Origin: Macrocystis pyrifera
Lineage: Eukaryota; Sar; Phaeophyceae; Laminariales; Laminariaceae
Direction: 5' to 3'
Assembly (NCBI GenBank): GCA_031763025.1
Contig: JASSKH010000005.1
Span: forward strand, 7,293,570 to 7,357,569
Length of the DNA stretch: 64,000 nt
Part shown: one piece after another, positions 32,325 through 44,237 of the stretch
Layout: every line of letters starts with the position of its first letter
How positions within the stretch are numbered: the stretch's first letter is position 1
Translations under genes and position numbers: made by a program
Notes under the pieces: generated by a model
Told to the model about the DNA's origin: nothing
Seen by the model: the letters and a program-made list of their open reading frames with translations, nothing else
Database searches by the model: none

Positions 32325-32845
32325 TGTTGCAGCGCCGACAGTGCTTCGAGGAGGATAATACGGCGCGAGACAGCTGTTCTGATCAGTGTCACGCGTCGGG
32401 TCTATTCGATAGGCAGAGGGAAAGCTTTGGTTAGCATCCTCTGGGCGGATCTTATAGAGGCAGGGAGGATCCCCGGTGTGGGAATGCCTTCGGTCTCGGG
32501 TACAGAGCCAGTAACGAGGTTCCGAGACCACCCGGTGTTTACAAAACACCACCAAGTGAAGAAAGAAAGTCAAAGCCAAGTGATCTGTGATACCTGTCCT
32601 ATCGATCCCCAGCCCCTTGGGCCCTGCCTTGCCCGTCGTGCCCGTCATCGTGTCTGTGATGCTTCGTTGAGTGTTCACGCTGACTGCTTGCATCTACCGC
32701 ATTGCATCCATCCACGTTCTGCGTGACCCGATCATTACTGCTTGAAGGCACTTCCTCGAACTCCCAAACAACAGGTGGGCCGGCCTCAGAGATCTAACGA
32801 GCGCAGGTCCTTTTTACGGTCTGAGAGCTGTACCCTGCTGTAACA
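32325..32845 (+). repeat. element B left LTR
   Basis: 521 bp, TG...CA ends, pairs with 39888-40407. Confidence 0.9.
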
Positions 32846-35800
32846 CGGTGAACCCAGGGAGAATCCAGGTGGGAACTGACGTTAAGCAATATCTCACTCC
32901 GGTACACGTGGACGCCGGTAAACCTCTGGATCCGTACATGGTACACCGCGGAGAAGTTTCTCACGGCATATTCTACGGCTTGATCAATGCACTGCTCACC
33001 CGGTGCAGTCGTTACCCCCTAGCCACGGCACCCCTGACGGGACGGAGCCGAGGCAGCGTAGCGGGGCTAACGCAGAGTCAGCGGCTGCCCCTGGGGCAGA
33101 ACGAGAGACGAAGGGGTTTCCGTCGAGGGAAGAATGGGGGGAAAGAGGTAAACCGCGCACCAGGGAACTACCCAAGGCGTGGAGGAAGAAGGTAGAGGCG
33201 CTCCGGGACAGCGCGTGCGCGGCGCTGGCTGCTGTAGACGGGGAATTTTCCTCTGAGGGCGAGGAGGAAGAGGGGAAGGACGTGGAGGAGGAAGCGTTTG
33301 ACGATCGCCCAAACGTCGCGTCCTTTTCCAACGTCCGCGCTTCCACCCCGGGTGCACATGGAACCCCGTTTGTAAGCCGCAAAGGTGACCGAAACGACCG
33401 CCCGGGCAGTAGGAACCGAGAAACAACGGACCGCAGGGAGGAATGGGACGAACTACCGAGCCAGGATGCCGAAGACAAGGTGATTATCGACGCCTTGCGC
33501 CAACGAAGGGTCTGCTTCTTTCATGCGAGGGGTTCCGACTCCCCCTATAAGAGCGCTGCCGGTGGAGGAAGGTGCCGCTTCTCGCACGACGAGGACGTCG
33601 TGCCGTACGGATCGTACCCCCGCAAGACCACCCCGACGCAAGCCCTGCAGCTAGAGCCTGGTATGCTTATGGCACTCGAAATGCTGAGCACGTACACGGC
33701 CGAGGAGGGTGGGGCCGCCGCAGGTGCCTCGCGTGTCTTGCGGGCCTGAAGACGCGCCCCAGGAGGTTCTCTCCTGGGGAACAGCAGCCAAAGTGAGCAA
33801 CAAACGCGGGGTCGGGAGGAAGAAGAGGAGAGACGCAGTACCTACGACGCCGCTTCGACAAAGGGCGGGGGGGGCGCTAACAACGATGAGGTCGTCCCGG
33901 TGCAGCAGTACAGCAACTTCGCGTTGAGCGCCCTAGATGTGGACACCCCAAGCAGCGTGGCGGCCATGGGAGCGGGGGCTAAGCAGGTGTGGGTGCGCGC
34001 ATTCGTGTGGTACCACACCAGAACCAGTTGCGGCATTCCTGTGGAGGTGCTGGTCGACACGGGGGCAGGGGGTGGAAATTACTCTTCCGCGGCATTCGTA
34101 CGCTCCGTCGAACGCAGTGGAAGAGGGGGGCAATCGATGATGAGCCCGAGGGGACAGGGGTGGTTGAGGGCAGCCAACCCCACGAACAGCGCAGTCCTGC
34201 CAATGAAAAATTCCGGGTCGTGCGAGCTCCCGTTGGTGTTCAGCCCGGAGAACAGGGTGCGCAAGGTACTGGTGCGGGTGGTGGAGGATCTCCCGTACGG
34301 CCTTATCATAGGAGCAGCGTTCCTGAGAAAGAATGGCAGCACTATCAAACCGGCACCAGAGTCACCTTGGGTGCCCTTCATCTCGTCAACAGGAGCCTCC
34401 TCGTCAAAGGTGGCGGAGCGGAAGGCGGTGAGCTGGCATGCGTCTGTCCAACCGAGCAGAGCAGAAGTGGAGCCAGTGGCGGCCGGGAACACGGCAACGT
34501 GGGAGAAATTTTGCGCCGTCAAGCCACCCTGTGGAGAGGGAGAGCCGGCGGAAGTAACCGAGCCGCCCGCACAACTCAGCGAGGGCTCAGCGGCCTGGGA
34601 GGACGATGGCACCCTACAGTGGGAGCTACGTCCAGCCCAACATACGGTGGTACCGGGTTTCGTCAGCGCGCAGGTGGACGCTTATGCCAAGGGAGTCCAA
34701 CCCCAAGACAGGCAGCTGGTGGTAGTGGAACCGAAGGCTTCATACGACATGGAGACGGGGGCAGAGTTGGGGATCGCGCGCGGGGCGCAGTGGTGGCGCC
34801 CCGGAACGCCGCTCCAGTGCAAGGTGGTGAACCGTTCGAAAGTACCCTTAGCACTGAAGCAGGGCGGGGTCGTTGCTCGGATTTACGCCATCAACACGAG
34901 GGACAAGGAACGTATGCGGATGCTATTAGACCTCGTCGTTCAGGCAGACGGCACATCGGAGATGAAGGAACAGTCAGTACTGGTGGTGCCGGAGGAACGC
35001 GCGGGCGAGGGGGCGGACACCGACGGGGTGGACTTGTCGATGGCCAACATCGCTCAGACGAGTGCCCCAGTGAAGGAAGCCCTGATTCGAGCGTTGGAGA
35101 AGTACCGCCATGTGTTCCCGGTGAACCCGAAGATTGTCCCGGCCTGCAATCGAGCTAAGTTGCAGCTTCCGCTGACTGACAACAGTTGCACGCCCCACGC
35201 AGCGAAACAGCGACGGTATTCGCCGGAAAAAACGGCCATGATCCACAGCGAGGTGGCGAAGCAACAGAAAGCAGGGACAATTCGCCGGTCGCAGTCAGCG
35301 TGGGCAGCAAACTGCGTCGTTGTGGCAAAACAGGATGGCACGGCGAGGGTCTGTCAGGATTATCGAGGGCTGAACGCGTTGCTGGAGTCCAATAGCGGAG
35401 GGCTGGGGGATATCGCAAGCATTTTCGACAACATGAGGGGCGCCACGTGCTTCACGTCCATTGATCTAGCGTCAGGTTTCACCCAGTTGGAAATTGCCGA
35501 GGAAGACAAGCACAAGACCGCATTTTGTGACGCCCATGGGGATCTGTGGGAATTCAACCGGTGCGGTCTTGGGCTGAAGATCCTTCCTTCCGGCTTTGCG
35601 CCTATGTGGGGGAGACTCTGGGTCCGCTAAAAGGAAAGGCGTGCAGAACTGGCTTGACGACATCATCATCCACACCAAAACACGTCGAGGGACATGTGGG
35701 CCTGGTGGAGAAAGTGCTGGCGCGGCTCCAGCAATTTGAGTTGTCGGTGAACCTGGCCAAATCGACTTGGTGCGCTCCGCAGCAGGAGTTCGTCGGCATG

Positions 35801-36689
35801 GTTGTCGGCAGACTGGGCGTACAACCGTCAAAAACGAAGATAGAAGCGGTGGCCAGACTCTCTCGCGCTAACACTGTGGAGGAGGTCAGGTCACTTTTGG
35901 GCATGCGCAGCTACCTCAGGAAGTTTGTGCCCGGATACAGCTCGATCGTGGCGCCTATCTCGGACCTGCTCAGGGACAAGCGGTTCGCGTCAAAAAAGGC
36001 AAGGAGGCTCCGGGTGCCGTGGGGGGTGGAGCAGGACAAGGCCCTGAAGGCGCTGATCGAGCTCCTCACATCGCCATTGATTTTGGCGTTGCCCAATCGG
36101 GAGGTCACGTTTCAACTGCATACGGACGCCAGCGAGCTGGGTGCGGGAGCGGCGCTTACGCAGGATACCAGGGGAGAGGAACGTGTCGTTGGATACGCGA
36201 GCCACCGGTGGTCAAGGACGGATGCCAAACGGTCCGCAACCGAACGAGAGGTGATGCCAGTGTTGTGAGCCATCCAGCATTTCAGACCGTATTTGTGGGG
36301 AAGGAGATTCGTTCTGTTCACCGACTGCTCCGCGCTCACGTAGCTGTTCAAGAGCCAGGCCCTCTCGTCGAAACTCCACCGGTGGGCGCTCAGGTTGATG
36401 GAGCACGACATCAACCTCCAGTGACGACCGGGGGCAAACCATCAGTTCCCGGACGCCCTCTCGAGGCTGCCGCCGAACGACGCGCCGCGCATGGACATCG
36501 ATGACTCATTCCCAGACGATCCCTCGACGAGGACCACGTACCGGGGCCCCAAGGGACCGGTGCTCGACGGCGTACTGCTCAGCGAACTGGGGGCAGACGA
36601 GGTGAACAAGCCAACGGGGGAAAACGCGGCGGTTGCGGCAAGCGTAATTTTTACCCCAGGCAGAGCCGTCGACGCAGACACTGAGAGAG

Positions 36690-37240
36690 CCGCCACAACG
36701 TCCGCAGTCGAGGAGCATCCAGTCGCCGTGGTACTCTGCTGCGGGGGGGGAGGTGGTCTCATGGCGGCGAAGGAGATGGTCGCAGTCAAGGGTGCCACCG
36801 ACCACGACTGGAGAGCGCTCGAGTGTGTTAGGGAGAACGGGTTGGACCAAGGAGTTCGACTGGTGAGAGCGGAACCAGAGGGGAAAGATTGCAAAAGGCT
36901 CTTGAACGACTTGAGCCCGAGCGTCGTGATGGGAGATGCATCCAGAAAGTCAGACCAGCGGGGACCCGGTGGAGCAGCAACCTTGGCAACGAATATCGTG
37001 AAGGCCTTCATTGATTCGACGGCCAGGGTTCTCCTGCTGGAATGCTACCCGAATCTACTTCGGTCGACGGAGTGGGGGCAGGTAGTGCTGCCTGCGTTGA
37101 AGGAAGCGGCGTGTACGGTGGAGACAGTCGAAATGGCGGCGGACATCGTGGGGGTTCCGTCGGGGAAGAGGAAGGCGTTCGCTGTCGGCGTGGAAGGTGA
37201 GAGGCTAAGGGAGTGGAGGAGGGATATAGAAAGGCGCGAC
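36690..37240 (+). other. cytosine-5 DNA methyltransferase-like domain inside element B
   Basis: The order of motifs follows the C5-methyltransferase fold. A glycine-rich SAM-binding start VVLCCGGGGGLMAAKEM corresponds to motif I. LNDLSPSVVMGDASRKSDQR lies at the motif III-IV position. VLLLECYPNLLRSTEWGQVV corresponds to the EN(V) motif VI region. VEMAADIVGVPSGKRKAFAV corresponds to motif VIII (Q-x-R-x-R) and the end of the catalytic part. Not every signature is recognisable, so I call it methyltransferase-like and make no claim of activity. It lies between RNase H and integrase, inside the LTRs. Capture of C5-methyltransferases by retrotransposons of some algae is known, to my knowledge. Self-marking or escape from silencing is the proposed role, which remains inference here. 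Confidence 0.7.
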
Positions 37241-39887
37241 CCAGGGTGCACATTTCTAGGTAGATTCTTGGGGAGGAGGTGAACCCACTTCCTCAAGCGA
37301 GGCGTGGAAGAGAGGGGGGTCTATTCTTTTGACGATCCAACCATTTCCATCACTCGAACGCACATCATGGGCGAGAAACTCCCCGAAGGAACGTACATAC
37401 CGCACCCCTCGGACCCAAGCGATATCGACCAAGCAGACGAGCTGACTTTTGCGGAATACAAAAAACTCGCCACCGGACGAGCGGACTACCGAGTGCTCCC
37501 AACCGTCAGCAGGGGAGCAGCGGCCGCGATGTTGGCGGACTTTTCATTGCCACCTATGGCGAGAGAGGCCTTATCGGGGTTGTGGGCAAAGGGGCTGTTG
37601 ATAGACAAAGCCAGGGGGGGGCAGCTCCACGGAACTAAATCGCTGGAAGGCTTGCAGGCGCTCTTCGAGGAGGACATAGCCGAGGTAACGTCGGCGGTCA
37701 CGAGGTCCAGAGCGGGCGTAGTGGGAGGAAGGTCAACAGAGCAGCATGCGCAGGTGCCAATGCCGCTTGTTACACAGTCGACCCCGTCAGCACTGCCGTC
37801 GTCATCGCAGGTACAACCCACGTAAAACTTGCCGCCACAGTCCAGAGCACAGCCCCAGCCGAGGCGGCGAGCACCGAGAGCGGAATACTCGGAATACCCG
37901 GGACCCCTTCCTTCCATGGTCGACTGGGTAGCGGAAGTGCTGAGTGATAAGCCACGACTGGTGCAACGGCAACGGGAGGACGCGCGACTTGGCCCCATTT
38001 GGGGCAGATTGCGAGGAAGAGGTGACAGGCAGTCACCGGAAGGGATGGCGAACTACGTTCTCGACGACAACGACTTATTGTGGAGCGCGCCTCGGGGGGA
38101 GGCACCGAAGTTGGCCATTCCGCGAGCATTAGTGCCAGGGGTGCTGGCACTCGTGCTCAGTACCTACGGCCACTCGGGAGTTGCGCGGACCCTCCTGCTG
38201 ATTAAGGGCAAGTACGGATGGCTGACAGTAGCCCAGGACGTCAGGGAGTACGTACTGTCGTGCGGTTGCAAGAGGAGAAAAAGGGCCCGGAGCCAATGCG
38301 TGGCCATGATGCCTGCTCGGTTACTGTGGCCTTGGGAAGTGCTTGAGATGGACCTCCAGGACATGAAGCAGGTATCCAGCGCAGGGGATAGGTACCTGCT
38401 GGTAGTGGTGGATCGGGCCAGCCAGTTCCTGTTTTGCGTACCCGCTGGAATCTAAGGATTCGGTGGGAGTGGCCAGGAAACTCCTGGAGCTGTTACTCAC
38501 GTTTGGCGTGCCGCTGTCGATTAGGAGCGATGCCGGGGGGGAGTTCACCGCTAAGGTGGTCGCTCACCTGTGCCAGTGGCTCAGGGTGGAGCTAGATCAC
38601 GGTCCTGCTGACCACCCTCGTAGTCAAGGAGCCGTGGAAAGGATGGGGGGGTGACTTCAGGAGGTCTTGGCGGAGCTTTGCAAATCTGGGCCGGCAAGGT
38701 GGGACGAATATGTAAGCGCGGCTTGCTGGATTCAAAGGACTACGCCGGACCCGCGTCTCCCGTCAGGTGGGACGCCCTTCAAGATTCTGTTTGGTCGTGA
38801 TGCGCGCACAAACTTGGATGCTCTTACTCCTGCGCTGGACGGCGAAAATTTCCGCCCTGGGCTCGACAATTTCGTGGCGGAGAGACACCAGACGTTCATG
38901 GAACTGCGGGCAATGTTGAAGAAGCGTCAGGAGGACAAGAACAAGCGACGCGTAAGCCACAATGCGGCCATTAGGCGACACTCTCCAGGCGAAGGGGCGC
39001 GAGTGGGAGACCCGATGCTGGTAAAGGAGGCAGACAGCAAGATGGCGCGGGAGGGCACTCACGTCAAACTAGCACATGAACACTGGACGGGGCCGTGGCG
39101 GGCGACAGCCATTGCACAGCCGGGTATCAGCTACCAGGCGACCATGAGCGGCCGCCGGACCCGGAGGAGGACGGTTTCGGTTGCCAACATTAAGGAATTT
39201 CACGTGCGGCCGGAGCATCTGCGCCATGCCTTCGAGGACGAATTCGCGCATCTGGCATAGGGCGTGGACTTGGGGTTGGCAGACACCTCGACGGTGGCGG
39301 TGCCGCTCTATACCCTGACGGACCGGCGAGCCATGGAGAGCACGGGGACCGGGTGGGAATGGCAGTACCGAGGCCGATACCAAAGTGGGGTGGAGTCAGA
39401 GTGGCTACCTGAACAGGAAGTAAGGGACAGCTTCACCCCTCTGCAACTCGACGTCTTCCATGCCCTCTGGGAAGTGTACAAGGGAAAGGACTGCCGCCTC
39501 CGGCCGCCGGAACCACTACCGAAGGAAGAGCGTGACCAGGGGCTGCGAACGAGAGCGCTGCAGGACTTTCCGACGGGGACGCAGGTCAGGCGGTCGTTTG
39601 CTGGAACTGATGGGGTGAGTCGAGCGGCGGTAGGAAAGGTGTGCGACTTTAGGGAGCCGTATTGGCGAGTGAGACACCCCTGACGGAGATTGGGAGGAGC
39701 TTAACCGCAGCGAAGTGACTCGCGGGGTCGAGGAACACCGGAGCGCCGCGGGCCAGAGATGACCCCCGTCAGCAACAGGCGGGGAACGGAAGCGGTGAGC
39801 CGATTAGCATGGGGGGGAGAAGAAGAAGCATTCGGCTGCTGGGGGGGGCCGTTTTGCTCCGGTGCATGCTGCGTCGGGCAGGGGGGG

Positions 39888-40407
39888 TGTTGCAGCGCCG
39901 ACAGTGCTTCGAGGAGGATAATACGGCGCGAGACAGCTGTTCTGATCAGTGTCACGCGTCGGGTCTATTCGATAGGCGGAGGGAAAGCTGTGGTTAGCAT
40001 CCTCTGGGCGGATCTTATAGGGGCAGGGAGGATCCCCGGTGTGGGAACGCCTTCGGTCTCGGGGACAGAGCCAGTAACGAGGTTCCGGGACCACCGGTGT
40101 TTACAAAACACCACCAAGTGAAGAAAGAAAGTCAAAGCCAAGTGATCTGTGATACCTGTCCTATCGATCCCCAGCTCCTTGGGCCCTGCCTTGCCCGTCG
40201 TGCCCGTCATCGTGTCTGTGATGCTTCGTTGAGTGTTCACGCTGACTGCTTGCATCTACCGCATTGCATCCATCCACGTTCTGCGTGACCCGATCATTAC
40301 TGCTTGAAGGCACTTCCTCGAACTCCCAAACAACAGGTGAGCTGGCCTCAGAGATCTAACGAGCGCAGGTCCTTTTTACGGTCTGAGAGCTGTACCCTGC
40401 TGTAACA
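39888..40407 (+). repeat. element B right LTR
   Basis: 520 bp, differing from the left LTR by about ten changes. It is preceded by a G-run (polypurine tract) and followed by the CTTG duplication and the resumed element A integrase. Confidence 0.9.
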
Positions 40408-42141
40408 CTTGGCCTGCGACCACCTCGCCTACTGCGACTTGGCGACGGACCGCCAGCAGCGCGCGTACGATGTCGTTCGAGAACACCACGCCCTCACTGT
40501 TGCTCGCGTGAACCGCCACAACTCCACCCTCTCCGACGCCCGGCGTCCGGTCCCCAAATTTGACGTTGGCGGTTGGGTGTGGGTGTACAATACGGCGGCC
40601 ACCATCCGCCAGGGCGCGAAACCAGACACGGACGCCAAGGTCCTCAAGACCAAACTCTCACTCAACTGGACGGGCCCCCCTACAAAGTTCTCGCAGTTGG
40701 CCCCTGCTCCTCAGCGGACGCCCCAGATGGATTTCCTCTCGGAGCAAAGCTCCTGTTTTTGGATCTTCCTTCCGATATGCCCGGCGCTGAGGCTCGCCGG
40801 CGCGTATCTGTTCAACGCTGCAAGCCCTGTGCCAACCCCCACGACCGTGGTGACATGCCGAAGTATTTGCCGGCGGGGTTGACGCAATACGTGCTCAATA
40901 ATTTCTCCAAGACATCCCCCCCGTACCACGTCACCGAGGACGACGTTTCGACCCCTCTTGAACGACTCGAAGTGGAAAAGATTACTGGACATCAATCGGT
41001 TAGAGGTCGAGGTGGCGTCATCGCGGTGATGTACGAGACGCACTGGACAGGACTATCCCGGCTATCCTGGGAACGGGAAATGGACCTTTTGCTTTCTCTC
41101 CACGCAATTTTGCGCTACTGGGCCGGCACCCCGAACCAACACCGCCAAACCAACCGCCTGTACCGCCGAATGAGAATTGGTGGGGCACAACGGGAGCTTT
41201 CTCGGAGTAACGGCGAGCGGTTTCTGGCGCCCGGCTATGGCTGCGTATCGCACGTCGATTGGCTCCGCCGACACAGCAAAACTGTACTTCCCAACGGGGC
41301 CCACTTTTGGTACAAGGGTGACGACGGTCTGTGGTGGCTCGGGAAAATCAGCGCGACTACACCGACGGATGGAGTATATTTGGTTCGATTTTTGGACGAC
41401 CCGGGACCAATCAAGCTTCCTCTTTCTCCGGCGCGCTACACGACTTCGACGAGAGCTGTACGAGGTTCTTGGTGTCTGCAAATTCACTTGGCTAGCGCGT
41501 TTGCACGGGGGGCCCAGCGTAACGTAAATGAATCTCGAGGCGCCGCCGTGGATAGCTGATTTTCGCTTCTTGACTGCACTCGATATTTATCTTTTTTGTC
41601 GTTTTCCTGGACTTTTGGAGGTGTTTTTAGTTTTTTTTTTGTTTGTTCTATGTGTTTCTGGTTTGCTTCCTCTTCTTTTTTTTTTTTTGGGCTGGGTTGG
41701 GGATGTGTTTTTGCGTAATTTGTCCTGCCTACCCCCCCCGCTCAGTGCCGGGTCTGGTCTGGGTAATCGGCCGCTCATTTGCGGCCCAGGACGCGTTTAC
41801 AGAGTTGTGGGCTGGGTTTAGGTGGTTCTTGCCGTCTTCCGTGTTATTTTTCTTTTCGTTTCCGTATTCAGCTTTCGCTTTTCCATGCATCTTCCTCGCC
41901 TCCCCCCCCCGTGCGGGCTGCACGGCGATGGCTTTCATTGACGATTTCTTCCTGCCCCTTAAGGCTAGGTCTTCCCTTCATTTTTTTTTACGTACTTTGC
42001 CGGCTTCGGTGTCTCGCCGTTCAGAGGTGTGGGAGTGGGTTTTGAGGAGCCGCATCTTCGACTTATGTTCTAGTTCGTGGAATCGGGGTTTCCATGAATT
42101 CCCCATAATTCTGCATATACGGCTCATCAGAGTGGGCTAGT

Positions 42142-42421
42142 GTTATGATACTGCTTTGCATGAGGTTGGAAGCCCGGTAATTACCTGGGTTCAGGCACTG
42201 GGAACGTATTTGTAGTACTTGGAAGGCGTATCTTAGATGGAAAACCAGGGGTTTTCCAGAGATGCACGAGCTTAGTCTCAGTCTCCGCGTGCACGAAAGG
42301 AATAAAACTGCTGCTCTCCTTCTATCGCTAAGCAAACAACACACGTGAGTACCAACGAGTACCGACTTAATAGGCAGACCTGTCCAGGGATGCAAAGTGT
42401 CCCGCATGCTTGATCTTAACA
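42142..42421 (+). repeat. element A right LTR (probable)
   Basis: It starts TGTTATGATACTGC and ends CTTGATCTTAACA. It is about 88% identical to 25545-25822 and also similar to the solo LTR at 390-669. Confidence 0.65.
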
Positions 42422-42907
42422 TTATACCTTCACCGGCGGTTTTGTGAGGTGATTGATGCTCGAATTGATTGATGCTGCTGCATTATTATTAGGCTTGCCA
42501 TCCGATAATAATGTGCAGCTTCACCGTTGATCGATCAAAATATTCCTGAAAGGAAGAAATCCCCGCATACAATGGAAACCTATATGCACAAGGTCTATAT
42601 CTATTATTATGAATACGTTATATGCCTACTCTTCCTTTTATGCTTTATCTACGATACTGCTGTTATATCCTAGAATATACCTTGGACGTATGTTGTTCTC
42701 TTTGTCTTGGTACATCCATACGCGGACAGGAATAGATGGAGTGTGGACTCGTAGCGTGTGGACTCGTAACCAGGCCACAGCTAGCTGCTTGCTGCAGCAG
42801 TGTCACCATAATTATGTCGCGAGAAAGCAAAAGGGTTGATACCGGGAGATCCGGAAAAGGAGTGGAGGAGCACGAGACTTGCAGCAGGAGGGGTGTCGAT
42901 AATGGAA
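42422..42907. other. spacer, no gene seen
   Basis: A/T-rich sequence without a recognisable family. It is the right flank of element A. Confidence 0.3.
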
Positions 42908-43265
42908 ACCCTCCCAGGTGGCATGGTAGGTGGTCCGCGTGCGTGCCTATCAAGATCAATTTCGTGGGTTCAAGTCTTACCGAGTGCATACTCGTACGAG
43001 TAGGGACTTTTTCTTGCATTAAAAGTCGATTAGCGGAAAGCGCGAGAGCAAGAGTTATAGCTATATTCGATGAAAATCGACGAGCAGTGGGAATGCTGAA
43101 CCCTATGCGCGACAAAAAATAAAGGCACGTCCCCGGGGGGAGAAGGGACGACACCTGTGACCACGGCTTGTCCAGAAGATCGCTGAGGGTAAAACCTCCT
43201 ACGAGTTAGGCTGGAAAGTAAAAGTAAGTAAGTGATGATTTAAAAAAAAAAAAAAAAAAAAAAAA
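42908..43265 (+). repeat. tRNA-derived SINE
   Basis: The head holds an A box, TGGCATGGTAGGTGG (42919-42933), and a B box, GGTTCAAGTC (42967-42976), 48 bp apart as in tRNA genes. A tRNA-unrelated body of about 260 bp follows, and then a poly-A tail at 43241-43265. Two reverse copies at 967-1228 and 1306-1630 share body and tail. Pol III transcription from the internal promoter and mobilisation by a LINE are expected from the class. I cannot assign the parent tRNA. Confidence 0.75.
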
Positions 43266-43284
43266 TTAGGGGGGATGTGTGTGT

Positions 43285-43352
43285 TCTTCGCATTAAACCG
43301 TTCTTCTACTCGTCGACATCCAGCAAGCCCAGTGTCCGTGCTGATGTGAGGT
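43285..43352 (+). repeat. R2 repeat, fragment
   Basis: Matches the first part of 43652-43775: CATTAAACCGTTCTTCTACT through CAGTGTCCGTGCTGAT. Confidence 0.5.
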
Positions 43353-43431
43353 GGAAGAGCGATGTTTTTATGATGATAACAATACATATATACGTCAGAG
43401 CGACAAGAGAGGAGGAGGATTAAAGATTAAG

Positions 43432-43532
43432 ATTTTTTTTTTATAAAATTTGAAATACGTCAGCTGTGAGCTGATTAAATTGTTGATACGTACTCAACTT
43501 TGCAAGCTGCGTAATACGCCTCGTAGATTAAG
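43432..43532 (+). repeat. R1 hairpin repeat, copy 2
   Basis: About 100 bp with the same arms as copy 1 (ATACGTCAGCTGTGAG and CAAGCTGCGTAATACGCC). It is preceded by a T-run and has slightly altered loop sequence. Confidence 0.7.
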
Positions 43533-43651
43533 ATTAAAAAAAAGATGAAAAAGACAAACTATTAATAAACAAAACATACACATGCCATGTTGGCAGTACG
43601 TACGAGAGCTGCAAGTACGTACTACAAAAGCGCATGTGTGTGTGTGTGTGT

Positions 43652-43775
43652 GTTTCTTCACATTAAACCGTTCTTCTACTCGTCGACATCCAGCAAGCCC
43701 AGTGTCCGTGCTGATTCTTCACCCTAGAAAGATACGAGCTCTGTGGTCACAGACTACGACACAGAGATAACACAC
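43652..43775 (+). repeat. R2 repeat, copy 3 (diverged subfamily)
   Basis: Shares CTTCACATTAAA, CCAGTGTCCGT and GTGGTCACAGACTAC with the copies at 8495 and 48118, but with a different centre. It follows a (GT)n run. Confidence 0.5.
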
Positions 43776-44237
43776 CGTGATGCATTAATAGCCTACGTAA
43801 TACCATGCCTTCGCACTAGGTGCGGCCGACACAACATACATACATACGCCAGCAACCAAAATACACCATAAAGAAAGAGAAGCAACGAAAAAAAAAAACC
43901 AAACCGAAAAAGAACAAGAAAAAGAAAAAGAAAAGGAGAAGAATCCCAAATAAATAAATAAAATGGGAAGCCAAAGCTCAGACACATACATACTTACCCC
44001 GAGCATGAGCCAAAAGGGACGTGCAAGGGGAAAGATACGAGAAGGAAAAAGGGGACTATGCATCCCGGTGAACACTTAACTAAGTAAAAAGAGCAATAGT
44101 GAGTGGGCCAAAATACGCTCGTCACCCACCCACTATGTAGTACTTCTTTCATAAGGATAGGAAGGGAAAAAAATAAAAATGCATACCGAACGGCCGCAGC
44201 AGTTGGCGGTACGAGTAGCAAAGAAACGTCCAACCTA

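Larger units (their letters stand above)
32325..40407 (+). mobile_element. Ty3/gypsy element B with DNA methyltransferase-like domain (fossil, young)
   Basis: LTRs 32325-32845 and 39888-40407 begin TGTTGCAGCGCC and end CTGCTGTAACA. They are about 98% identical, so the insertion is recent. CTTG flanks both sides (32321-32324 and 40408-40411), a 4-bp duplication inside the element A integrase. A G-run directly precedes the right LTR, as expected of a polypurine tract. Parts: gag with an Asp/Glu-rich stretch and a Cys/His finger (about 33.0-33.75 kb), aspartic protease with VLVDTGAGGG (about 34.05), RT (about 35.2-35.9) with TSIDLASGFTQLEI, connection and RNase H (to about 36.3) with FQLHTDASELGAGAAL, a methyltransferase-like domain (about 36.7-37.25), a linker, integrase (about 38.1-38.9), then chromodomain and Tudor-like modules (about 39.2-39.75). 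Reading is interrupted at roughly half a dozen places. Confidence 0.85.
25545..42421 (+). mobile_element. Ty3/gypsy element A with NADAR domain, split by element B (fossil)
   Basis: Bounded by 280-bp repeats at 25545-25822 and 42142-42421, which I take as LTRs. They are about 88% alike, so the element is old. Parts in order: gag-like region (about 26.1-26.9 kb, not recognised), NADAR domain (about 27.1-27.6), aspartic protease with LLDTGSPQTF (about 27.95), RT (about 28.95-29.7) with LVMPQGSSASPG and YLDD, RNase H (to about 30.2), a Pro/Ala/Ser-rich spacer (about 30.2-31.3), integrase with zinc-binding and DDE parts (about 31.6-32.3), then element B. After B come the integrase C-terminus (40.41-40.9), a chromodomain (about 40.95-41.13) and a Tudor/PWWP-like module (about 41.28-41.42). 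Broken in roughly half a dozen or more places. No target duplication is seen outside the LTRs, and 25.82-26.03 kb reads like the tail of another polyprotein, so the left limit is uncertain. Confidence 0.7.

Noticed and set aside
31719-32693. 324-codon minus-strand open frame
   Set aside because: Antisense to the element A integrase and the left LTR of B. A shadow frame.
43785-44075. hydrophobic Phe/Leu-rich minus-strand frame resembling membrane segments
   Set aside because: It is the reverse reading of an A-rich tract, probably a LINE 3' UTR.
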